From Phalacrocorax aristotelis (taxonomy: Eukaryota > Chordata > Aves > Suliformes > Phalacrocoracidae): DNA of 64,000 nucleotides. The position numbers were made by a program, and so were the translations under genes. Every line of letters begins with the position of its first letter. The stretch's first letter is position 1. Shown piece after piece: positions 12,098 through 24,000 of this stretch. The DNA is taken from NCBI RefSeq assembly GCF_949628215.1, contig NC_134311.1, forward strand, positions 12,958,582 through 13,022,581, in the 5' to 3' direction. Below the pieces are notes generated by a model that worked only from the letters and a program-made list of their open reading frames with translations, did not search any database and had not been told where the DNA came from.

Positions 12098-15000
12098 CTA
12101 TGAAGGAAAAGACAAGTCTGGTAAACTGATTTACTGGCTGGTAACAGATGCTACCAGATAGGCCAAGCATATCCCTGGGTAGGCAAAGAATAGGGCCTCG
12201 GATTTCAACTTGCTGAGCTCAGAAGTCACCAAGCAGCAGAGTCTTAAAGGAACCACAGCCAATTCCTTCTCACACAAACACCAACCCAAGCAAGGCTTTA
12301 AACAGTCTTACACCACACCCCCTTTTAAGGTACCAGTGTGCTGCCACCAGTCAGGAGACAGTGGATCAGAACCCAATTCTGATGGCCTCTGTGGGAGGAA
12401 CATTCTTGATGTTGAGCTCTTCTGATCACAGAAATCTTCCTCTTAGACACATGTTGCCATTAAGGGTTGTGAGTGGTGGTGCGTTCCCAAATACCCCAAC
12501 TACAGCTGCAAGAAACCTAGCAAGTGGCAGTACAAGTTCCAGCTGCTGCCAGAAGGAGGCTGGCCCAGACTTTGTGGCCTGCTCTGCTGTAGCATTCCTT
12601 TGCCCAAGCCAGAAAGACTTGAAATAACAACATTAAGGGGAAGTCAAAAAGGTACAAACTGATCCATGTCCCATGGAACTGACAAAGTGCATGCATCTCT
12701 CCTAACAGACTGGTCACAAATCTTTTTAGGCTGACCTAACAGGCAAGCAAGTACAAACCCAGGATGGAAGGTTTTCTACAACCCACAGTCCTACCTGCCA
12801 TCCGTGATCATTCTTGTGAAAAAGCGTAGATACTGGTAGATCTCCACACTGTCATGAATTCTTAGAATTTCCTCCTCGTTGTATTTAAAAATCGCAAGAG
12901 CATAGCGGAAAATCACCTGGAGGGTTGAAAGATATTTGGGTTGACACAGTCTTAGGCAGTTGAGAGACCAGGCCCTCCTGGCATAAAACACGGGGTGGGG
13001 CACACAACGCTGCAGTACAGGCTGGACACTGAGCTTCTCCTGCTCTCAATAGGCTGTGTTAGGGCAGGCCTACCTAAAGAAGCTCAGAGCTAATCCTATG
13101 AGAGTGGTCCTCCATAAGCTAATTTACAGCCCCAGAGCATACCAGGTCCTCCAAAATGACCCCAAAGGGATTTCACAAAGGTTCTCTGGTTCTCCCTACG
13201 CACAAGGGCAATGCAAGACTCACGTTTTCAGACACTAACCCTTCTTCTGCTCTCTGTATCTGTCATACTTTCAGCTGTCTCTGGGTCACAGAGCAGAAGA
13301 CACCATGGCCTGTCAGAAAGCTATTTCATGCAGGACTACGTGCTAAAAAGTGCCAGGGACACTGTGCACAGCATCAGGGACTAGCTCTGCCTATCAGCAG
13401 CAAGTACACAGACAGCACAGAGGCTGGGAGGCATCAAACAGGCGGGATAGGACAACAGGCTCAACCCCACATCTCTTTGACACATGTGTATGTCCATCGC
13501 CCTGCCGTCATGTCATGGATGTGGTACAGATGGAAGGAAGGCCTAGACTGAGAGTTGCACCTTAGTTCCCTCGTACAAGAAGGCATCCCACACTCGCAGA
13601 AGGATGTCGCTGACCAGGCTGTCCACAAAGGCCACCAGAAACCAATTGAAGGTGATGAGTGAGACATCAATCCGGTACTGCTCAAAATGAGCCATGAGAC
13701 GAGGCAGCTTCTCTGACAGGAAGTCTTTGAAGACTCTCTGATCTACCTAAAGTTGACAAAAAAGAAAACTATGAAGTCCTAGCTAAGAGCAGTCCTGGTG
13801 TTTGAGAAGAGTAGTGGTACAACTGGACAGCGGCTCATGCATGCCACAGCAATCACTGGTGCTGCTTTCTATCTAACCACACCCTAGGAAAAGCGGAGGT
13901 TCCTTTCTCTCCCAAACATTCAAAATTACTGAGCAGAGTACTTGTATGCTGTACCCAGTGAAAGGTGTGGAGCAGAAACAGGGTCAAGATACAAGCAGAG
14001 ATACATACATTCTTCTCACTCAGAGGATCATATTCCTTCCCAACCTCAAAGTCAAGAGGGAAAATGCTGCCCCATCTTCCTGCGTCAGTCTTACTGGGAT
14101 TTTCTGTGATGTCATGAGCATCCAACTGAATGACAGGGATTAAAACCTGCCCAGGTCTGAATGACCGCGCATGGCCCAACAAAATAAACACCTAGAATCT
14201 CTCTGACTTCACAAGCAGGACCTGACCTTCTCACTTGGCTTCTCTTTGTGGTCTGAGTACTTTCTGTGCTCTGCTTCTGGTTGCATGAGTCAGGACACAG
14301 AAATGCAGTTGGTGAGATCCTTGACCCAGGTTTATAAAGGCTTCATCTCAGGGAAGGCGTGGCTTCATGAGAGGAAGTACTGAGGAGCAAGACCATGGTT
14401 AGGTCTTCCCCTTTGCCATACACACTACTGCCCCAGCTGTGGCACAGTGGTACAAACCAGATGAGGTGATATGCTTGGTCTTTAAAATCTGCAAGAGCTA
14501 AACCTTAAGTTTTCTGGCCAACTCAGAGCTTTCACTTTATCAAGCCAACCCTCAAAGCATCACCCTAGACCTTCCTCTTTATGTGGGTCTTGGCTAGACT
14601 TTCAGAGACCAACCATGAGGTCAGGAAGCCTTTCTGAAAAAGGCTCCCTCAGCTGACAGTCTTTTCTCACCAAATGCGGGGAGCCTCTATGTCTTCAGTC
14701 TGCCATGTTTTCCCTGTCAATCACTATTTTTCAAGTATTGAGCACTGCCTAATAAATCTCACAGCTAACACTACCTACTTCGGGTAGACATTTTGCTATC
14801 TGCACAGTGATTTGGCTGCTTCTGCAGTCTGTGGCTTGGCTTCTCCACCAGTCCACCACTGTCCCAGTAAACATTAGTCAACCAATTCAGTGGCACAATC
14901 AGACACTCTCAGTTACCGATGCCTGTAGCCTCATCTACTGTGGACCCACAGATACAACCCTCTTCTCTCTAAAGGGACCACACACAATGAAGACACTGAG

Positions 15001-18000
15001 GTCACAGCCAGGCTCAACAGACTGGGCACTGCTGGGTGTGGGTGTATGGGCACACAATTACAGTTCCATTCAACTATATGGGATTTATCTGCCTCTGCAT
15101 CTGCCTGGGGGACATAGATAATATGTCTTCAAAACCTTGAAATCCAGTGACTTTGAACCAGGACGGTAAGTTACGCACAGAACAACATTTTACATCAGAG
15201 GGCTTTCTGATCTGCAGGCAACCCCAAAGCCAGAACTAACACTGTATTTTATCATGAACTGAGGCAAGTACAGTAAATATAAAAACCTCAGTATTTTCTT
15301 CCATCTGCACATGGCACTCCAAAGGGCTGCAGAATGGTGTCTTATTCATACTTAGTTTTACACATGTCAGAGTTTACTGCTTCACCTCTACTAGGCCCTC
15401 CCTAAAATAAATAACCGTGCAATTAATAGGCACCTTCCTTCTGACTAATCTGACCTTCAGGTGACTACTCAGGAGTGGTGCCCCATTTCCTAGTGTTGGG
15501 GATCAATTTTGCTGCTCCTGTGCATGTAACAACTTTGTCCTCTCAAGTATACAAGACCTCTGCAATGGAAGGGACTACAAGGTGGTATCACTGTCCTGTC
15601 AGAAATCACAGTGCAGGTTGACTGCTTGCTTTTAAACCTTTACTGTAAGTTGCTGTATCAGAGTCCAAGCAGATGGGATGATGCCCAGCTCACCTGTGAC
15701 GTTATCAGTGTGTCACTGTAGTAGTCTGCCGGCATTAGGTTTTCCACAATATGGACTAGGCACCAGAAAGCACTTTCCTCATCTTCCAGGACCAGGAGGG
15801 CAACAGCTGCCAATCTGTGATAGACAAGGCATGGTCAGGCAATGCAACACTACAGGAGAAGACACAGGCCAGCACAGGAACTTCAGAATCGAAGATTCCT
15901 CTTGGCATGTCTCTAGCTCCATGACCATCCAAACCATCAAACTTGGCAGGACAGCTGGTCAGAGGGGCAAGTGATCTGTTCTGCAGTTTTCTGAAGGAAC
16001 CATGGGGCTGTGATTTTCTTTCCCATGTGCCTCTGTCAGCAAACAGGAAGCATCAAATACAGAACTGGTGTGTCAAAGCCAGACTCCCCAACTAATGGGA
16101 TGTTCTGTAGATCTGCTGAAGTTAGCAGTGTGCTGCTTTTGGCTGTTTCAGTACAGGAAAGAGCTCCCTCAGAGATACTCCATATTATGTGACATAGCTC
16201 ACCTTCCCACACATTCTCCTACAGCCCTTACCTCCTTCAGCTCTGTCTTACACCTTTTCAGCCAGACCAGAAAGATGAGCTTTAATATCAAGGGCTCTCT
16301 AGAGTGGAAAATGTCTTTCTGAAGACTGTCCAAAGAACAACAGGAATAGGTTACACAGACTTTCCTCATGTGAAAAGGTCCAACCAGAAATTCCTTTCTT
16401 TCAGCTAGTACCTGGTGCCTCTTTTACTTGGCGGCACACTTCTTAGAAGTCTGGTTTTATCTTTCCTATAGCCTTCTTTGGGAAGTGAAAGCTTTTAGAT
16501 TCCTGAACCTTGTCTTTCCAGACAGAACAACCCCAGTTTCCTCAGCCTGTCATGTCACTTGCTACAACTCCCTCATCTCTAACACTTCCCAACATTTCCT
16601 CCAACCCTACTAAGCAAAAAGAGGAATCACCAGGGTGGTGTTCTGCTGAGCACACAAAGACTTAGAAATCCAGCCCCAGTCTCCTGCTGTTATTCTGGGA
16701 CTGCCTCACTCCTATAGCTGCTCCTTCCTATTCTGTAACTATGGAGATGCCAAAAAAGTGCATCCTGTTCCTTGCTTGATCCCAACAACCACACTGGGTG
16801 AAAAAAGACACCAGATGCAGAATTCTGCAGGAAAATACTGAGAGCTACGACACAACTCTAGAGAGGCAGGAGCCTCAGGTTGCTTGAATCACAGCCTAGA
16901 GCACGTGTCTACACCTTCTCAGTGCTATCCCATGAAGAAGCAGTATACCTGGCTCCTCACCTGTTCAGTCCCTGGCAGTATCCAATGGCAGGATTGTGCC
17001 AGGAGAATGCCAGCAACACCCTCCGGAGCCTGGGGATGAGTTGGGAGGTGGGAGAGGAAAAATGTTTGTTGTTGGTCAGAGTGCGGGGCAGGTCGAGTTC
17101 AATCTGCCGGCAGGCAGGGTGCTCTGTGCTTTTGCTCTGCTGTAACAGCCGCTGGTAGTGGTCAGGTAGATGATTGCCATGCCGGCTGACAATCCACCTC
17201 CAGACCCGTTGCCGATGCTCCACTGGAATGCCACTTCGGATCAGGCTTTTCAGCTCTGCAGAGGGGGTCAGCTCTCCACCACTGTTCCACCTGTCACGGA
17301 GGGGCTTTTCCACTACTTCCTGGCTCCGCAGGTTGTTGGACTTTATCTCCAGGGCTTGGATTTTGGCCAGAAGTTTCCAGTCCTCAACTTCATAGTCAGG
17401 TACAGTCATAAACCCATACTCATCATACTCACTGGGGAGACACAAGGCAGAGATTAGCTCAAAGGACAGTGCTGGTACCTGCATTAAGGGCCACTCACTG
17501 TTTGCGACCATGCCAGCTACAGCCTGCTGCCAGGTTCCTGTCACCCATGCTGGAGCACAGGTACTTGTCCTTCACTCCTCTGGAAGCTGCACACGACAAT
17601 CTGTCGTGCCCACTGTCTCAGACCCTTGAAGACAAATGAGAGTATGCAGCAATGGCATACACACAGGAACTCAAGTTTAACTCTAAGCTACAGCACAACC
17701 TCATCAGACCTCTCTCACCTACTCCCCTGACCCTAAGGGAGTATCTAGCTCAACCCGTGTACCTTCTCCCTACCACGTCCTAGCACAGAGACAGTTCTGT
17801 AGGAAGGGACTGCAAAGACTTTGAGGCATCAGACCAAAGAACAGAGATCCACAGTCCCTTCTGATGTGCCCTTGTACACAATGCAAATCTCCTACTGATC
17901 AGAAAACACCAGAAGCACTGATAGTACAGCTTGTTGAGGGTTTGCACATCATCTGTCCACAGGCTGGGATACTTGTAAGAAATCATTATATCCTTGACAG

Positions 18001-21000
18001 AGAGACAAAGCCTGGCCTTGGAGTCTTATCTCCAAAGCTATCTCAAGAATTCTGCGAGTCTGACCAACCTGATGAAATAGAAACTGCTACAGAACTGGGG
18101 CACTAACTGGGCAGGAGAACACACACACAAATGCAAGGGCGCCAGCAGCACTGGTGGCAAGGCTCTCTGGAGGCCTCCAGTCCAGCCCCCCTTCATTGCA
18201 AGATTGTCCCCAGCACTAGAACAGGGCAACGGTGGTTTTCTATGGCTGGGACTCAAAAACTCCAAAGGATGGAGATACCCCACCTCCCAGGTGGCCTCCT
18301 CTCCTACAGAAGGAGTAATCCTCATGTCAAGTGTTTACCTTCCATGCACACCATAGGTGTTGTCGATATCTCACAGAAAATGAAATGTTCCACTAAGTAA
18401 TAACAATGGATCACGTGAGCTCTGCAAAACAGAATCTGGTGGTCAGAGGAGGGAACAGGGAGATAGGGAGGCATTTGTTTTACAACTCTATCCTTAAAGA
18501 ACTGAAAGACTGATAAAAGGAAACATCCTGCCTCAGAAGATGCCAAAAGCTGCCTATTAAAGTAAAAAGGAAGACAGCTAATTGGGATGTTTATGCACGT
18601 TGGTAAGAACTAAAACTAAATGTCCTTCAGGTGAACTAAAAATCATGCCCATAGGTCAGAAAGCCCCCTGCTCAAATAAGCCCCTTACTTGCTGAGCATG
18701 CGTGGCAAATTGAAAGGGAGCTGTACATTTAAGATGAAATGAGAAAGAAACTAACCAATGATTAGCTGGGGGCAGGACTATTAGCTGTGATTGACACATT
18801 TAACTGTATAAATAGCTTGTAGTTCCTTGCTGCTGTGTTCCTGCTTTGTGGAGTTACCACCTAGCACCCATCTTTGCAAATATGAAATGAATAAAATACC
18901 TCGCTCTGTGTGTATTTTATGTGATTTGCACACTGGGTGAATGAACCCACTTTCGGAAAACAGTTTTGGTGACCCAGAGGGGACCGCACTGACAGCCTCA
19001 CCTGGACCATCTTGCTGTACCCAACGGGGAGAAGGGGACTGATTGTACTCCAGCACTCACCGACCTACTGATCGGGGACTCCCATCAGCTCATCTCCTGC
19101 ATTCAAGCGCTAAGTGGCACATGGCGTAATGCTATTTGAAGGAGGTATTTTAAGGGGAAAAGGGGGCAAGACTGAGATCTTTCAAGGAAGCAGTTGGAGT
19201 TGGTTTTTGTATTAGCTCTGCACAAGATGCATCAGGAAATATATGCAGCAACAGTGCAGTTTCGTTTCTACACATTGTATTTGTGACATAGGGAGAAAAT
19301 CCCTCATTTTGTATTTGGAATTTGTTGTGTATGAAATGCTGGGGTCTTTTTTGGTACCAAATTGGGTTCCACTGCTTCCAGGAAGGGTCCTTTTTGTTCT
19401 CCCATAGGATGCATCATAAAGAATTGGAGTAAATTTGGAGGGGACCCCATGACTAAGAACAAATTTAAACAGTATTACAATCAATGGTGGCTACAATATC
19501 AACTAAAGGATGGTGAAAGATGGCCTGAAAATGGGTCTTTGAAATATAACACTATATTAGAGCTAATGTTGTTTTGTCAAAGAAATGAGAAATGGGACGA
19601 GATACTGCATGTTGATTTGTTCTTTATATTAAGAGACAACTAGGATAAGGGAAAAAAGTGTGGTCTGGTGGATTCAAAACATCAGAATGGAATATATTCT
19701 TTAACAAAGAAAAGGGAAAAAAGGAAAAAGAAAGTTTGAGCTGTGCTGACTGTAAGATGGAAAGAAACAGGTCAGAGGATATGAGAAAGATACTCAGCTA
19801 TTGGTAGCCCCTCTGAAACAGTTAGGATTGGAGTCTGTAAGTAGGGAGTTTTGAAAACACGCTCAAGTGACTTACAGCTGGGGTGCTGAAAAACACATAT
19901 GTCATTCTAATTGTTGTTTTGTGCTAGACAAGTAAAACATCTGTATTTAGATAACACAGGCATGAGATAGGCATGTTCAGTAGGCTGCCTCTAAATCTAA
20001 GATTCCTGCCCTGCTGTGGGAATGATCAAAGCACAGTGGTAAATTATGCATGTGAATCCTTGAAATATGGGCAAAAACAGCAGCTTCAGTGACCACCTAG
20101 GAAGGACGGAGCTCCACAGTGCCTGCATCCCCACTTGTGTGCCTCTTCCCGGTTGCCACTTCGGGGATCCCTTGGTTAGTGAGGTAACGAAAACAAATTT
20201 ACTCTTTGCATTTCAACCACGGTTTTGTGATTGTTCCTGTGTCCTGCCTGTGCTGGCTCAGACATGTGGCGCAGTCAGCAGGATCCAGAAACACTTAGGC
20301 CATGGCTGGAAAAAAAGTCGGGGACTGGGGAGGCCACAGTGTTGACTCCCCATATTCTGGGATGGCCCAGTACTGAGCACTGGACCCCCATGGCCACTCT
20401 TCTGACTACACCAGCTCCACCAGAAGCATGGCTTGAAATAGATGACAGGGCGGTGGTTACCCCCCACCGCAGACAACTAAAACGGCTACACGCAGGTTGC
20501 CACAGAAAGCAGCATCAGATTCTTCTCACAAGTTAGCGGGGAGATTGGGATGGTTATTAGTTACCAGCCTTAGAGCACTTGACAGTGAATTTGTTGCATT
20601 ACAGAGTAAAATAAGAGAACTGGTAAAAGAAGTCGGGACTTTACAAGATGCAAAGGCAATCACACAAGAAGTAATTACTACTCAAGCAGAGTGGTACGTG
20701 ACAGGTTTGATTGGAATGTGCTAGATCAAATCTATAGCTGTCGTTGCTGTTTAGCTATTAATGGGCAGGCTTCTGCGCTTGCCACAGGGCTTGCTTGCCT
20801 TACTATGTGTTAGAATCTAGTCCTTGCCAGTGGCTGCTTTTTTGCTTTCACTGCTGTATTGCTGGTCATCTGACTCCGCTGTGCATGGGAACATTTTGGT
20901 AACACCAGTGGCTTATGCGTGGGATACAGGACCCAGTCCAGATAGGGTAGCAGTAACAACAAGTATCAAAACATAGTTTTTGAGAGGAGTGCCTGCCTCA

Positions 21001-24000
21001 CTAAAACCCTTGATTATACCAGCAGTGACAAATACAGAAGGTAATACAGACACCCCAGCAAATACCTTGAGGAAAATTGGGGCTGTAATTTAGGGACCAT
21101 CTGTTCAGGTGGTGAATAAAGGAAAGCCAGCAAAACCAAAAGGAGTTACAGCACAAGGAAACAAATGCAGAACGATCTTGTACAAGCCAGTGTCCCAAGA
21201 TCAGAAATATATGGGCTGATAACTAGTGGTAAGGGACCTTTAAGCAAGTCTAAGGTAAGCGTTGTTGGTGCTACAGGGAATAAAACTTTGAGGCTGTTTT
21301 TACAGCCTATGGAGCTCACAACTGGGAATACCAAATTAACACATGAATTCCACTATATGCCAGAATGTTCTTTACTATTACTTACACAGGATTTACTCTG
21401 TAAATTAAATGTGCAATTAACCTTCTCTGAAGATTCTGCCTAGTTACATATTCCCCCAGAGAACACATGGAGAGCCCAGGTATGCCTGCTAATTGAGAAG
21501 GATCCTGCAGAAGAAGGAAATATTCCAGGTGAAGTATTAGATGCTGTAATACCTGTGGATTGGTCATCAGGAATGCCGGGAATGAAACTGTAGTGTAGAC
21601 TGAACTAAAATTAGGACGCCAGCCATTAAGAGAGGAACAACACCCTATTAAACTGGAAGCCCAGAATGGATTAGAACCAGTGATAAATTCCTTTTTAGAA
21701 CATGGACAGTTAAGGGAATGTCAGTCAGAATACAATACTGCTGTTTTGCCCGTAAAGAAGCTTCACTCTCAGGAATACAGGTTAGTAAAAAATTTACCAT
21801 AAATCAACATAAGAACTACAGATGTACACCCTGTGGTCCCAAATCCATACACCCTCCTTGCCTCAATTCCTGACAGTAACACTTATTTTACAGTGTTGGA
21901 CTTGAAAGATGCTTTCTTTTCTTACCTCTGGGAGAACAGTCAGACCATCTTTGCCTTTGAATGGGAAAACCCAGCTACAGGACAGAAGATGCAGCTCTAT
22001 TGGACTGTCCTTCCCCAAGGGTTCAAAAATAACCCCACATTGTTTGGTAATGCATTGGCGAAGGAATTAGAGCAATGGCACAACGGGTATAATGCCATAA
22101 CGCTGTTACAGTATGTAGACGATTTACTGACTGGTTCAGATACCTATGAAGAGTGTTTGGAAGCCACAACCAGCTTGCTTAATTTTCTGGGTTCAGCAGG
22201 TTACTGAGTTTCTAAAAGGAAGGACCAGATAGGGAAGGAAAGGATCCAATATATGGGATGTGAAGTTACAGAGAGAATTTTAAGTGCTGAAAGAAAGAAG
22301 GCCATTTGCAGAATTGCTTTACCAACCTCAAAGAAACAATTAAGGGGATTTTTAAGTATGGCTGGGTAGTGTAGGCTATGGATCCCTAATTTCAGACTAA
22401 TTGCCACGCCATTATATGCTGCCACAAAAGGAGCAGAGGGATTCTGGAATGGACAACACAATGTCATAAAAGTTTTGATAAAGTTAAGAGAAATTAATGG
22501 AAGCCCCTGCCTTAGCGCTCCCAAATCTGGGATATATGAACATGAAAGACAGCAAGTGGTGTTGGGAGTGCTGGCACAAAAACTGGGGAGCTGGAAAAGA
22601 CCAGTGGGATACTGTTTGAAACAATTGGATGAGGTTGGTAAAGGCTGGCCCACCTGCTTGAGGGCAGTAGCAGCGACTGTAGCCTTAATTGAGAAGTCTC
22701 AAAAACTGACACTGGGTCAACCAATTACTGTGTTAGTACCTCATGCTGCATCGTCTCTCCTTGAAAACAAGCGACACCACTGAATTCCCCTGAATAGGTT
22801 AGTGAGACATCAAGTCATATTACTAGAACAAGATGATGTCACACTTTCCCTAACCTCCACCTTAAATCCTGTGCAGTAATGCAGGGAATTTCCAAGTTTT
22901 TACAGATTAAGTGGTAACTACACACCCCCTGGAGGCCTCAGTCTAGTGGGGAGGTAGAAAGGATGAATCAGACCCTCAAGACGCAAGTTTCTAAGCTTTG
23001 CCAGGAAGCACACCCTAAATGGAGAGAAGCCCTACCTTTAGCTCTTTTGCAAATTCAAATAACCCCCTAGGGTTAAGGAGGGGGTAAGCCCCTTTGAGAT
23101 AGTATATGGGAAAGCATACCCCACAAACCTTTTAAATGTTAAGGGAGACCAAATACATGTACGAGGACAGGCTGCAATCAAATAATATTTTCTCTCTTGC
23201 AGACTTTGTCTTCACTACACAGGTGCCTAAATGGCTTCTCTTCCCTTGGACGCACCAGCCCACCCATTCCAGCCAGGAGACACTGTCTACGTAAAAGTCT
23301 GGAAAGATGCATCACTGAAAGAAGAATGGAAAGGTCCCTATACTGTGCTATTGGAGACCAGTACTGCGGTTAAGTTGGAAGGAATTGATTCCTGGTTTCA
23401 TTATACAAAGGTGAAAAGGGTCCAAAGGCCTGACCAAGACAATGGACTTCCACCCGAACTGGAGAATTTAGACTTTGATTGACCAGAGACTCTCAATGAA
23501 CTGTGCCTAGGAAACAGGTCTTGCCTATGTAGAGATTAAGTGCCTATTTTTCCCATGAGGATAATTACAGAACACCCTTAGAAAGCATTGTTAAGTTAAC
23601 TATGACAAGAAGAAACCGTAGATAGTGTAGTAATATTCAGCATTTATTGTCTGTAAAGGAAATTTAATCTTACAATTTATGCAGTCATTTCGGAGAATCC
23701 ACAGCAGCAGCAGTTTGACTACACGTCTTCCACTACCAATATCCACTGCAAACCCCTCAGATGGGGAAATCTTAGTTCTAGATTTAAATCAAACCTTTGA
23801 AAACTGAATAGCTAATAATTCAATAACAGGAGGTAAAGTAATTGCATTTGGATGTTACTACAGGTCATGGGGTTTGTACCTACATAAATTTAAATTCTAA
23901 GGATTGTTGTTTTCACACCCCAAATATTACTGAAAAACTAGATGATTAATTAGACTAAATAAAACAAGTGGCAAAGTCAAGCTAGGACATAAGGGCTTCA

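Larger units (their letters stand above)
12098..16960 (-). other. TBC1D2: TBC1D2 introns 9-12
   Basis: Outside the exons already given, this span holds intronic sequence with no recognised gene or RNA. The only repeat seen is a small CR1 fragment near 16.5 kb. Confidence 0.5.
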
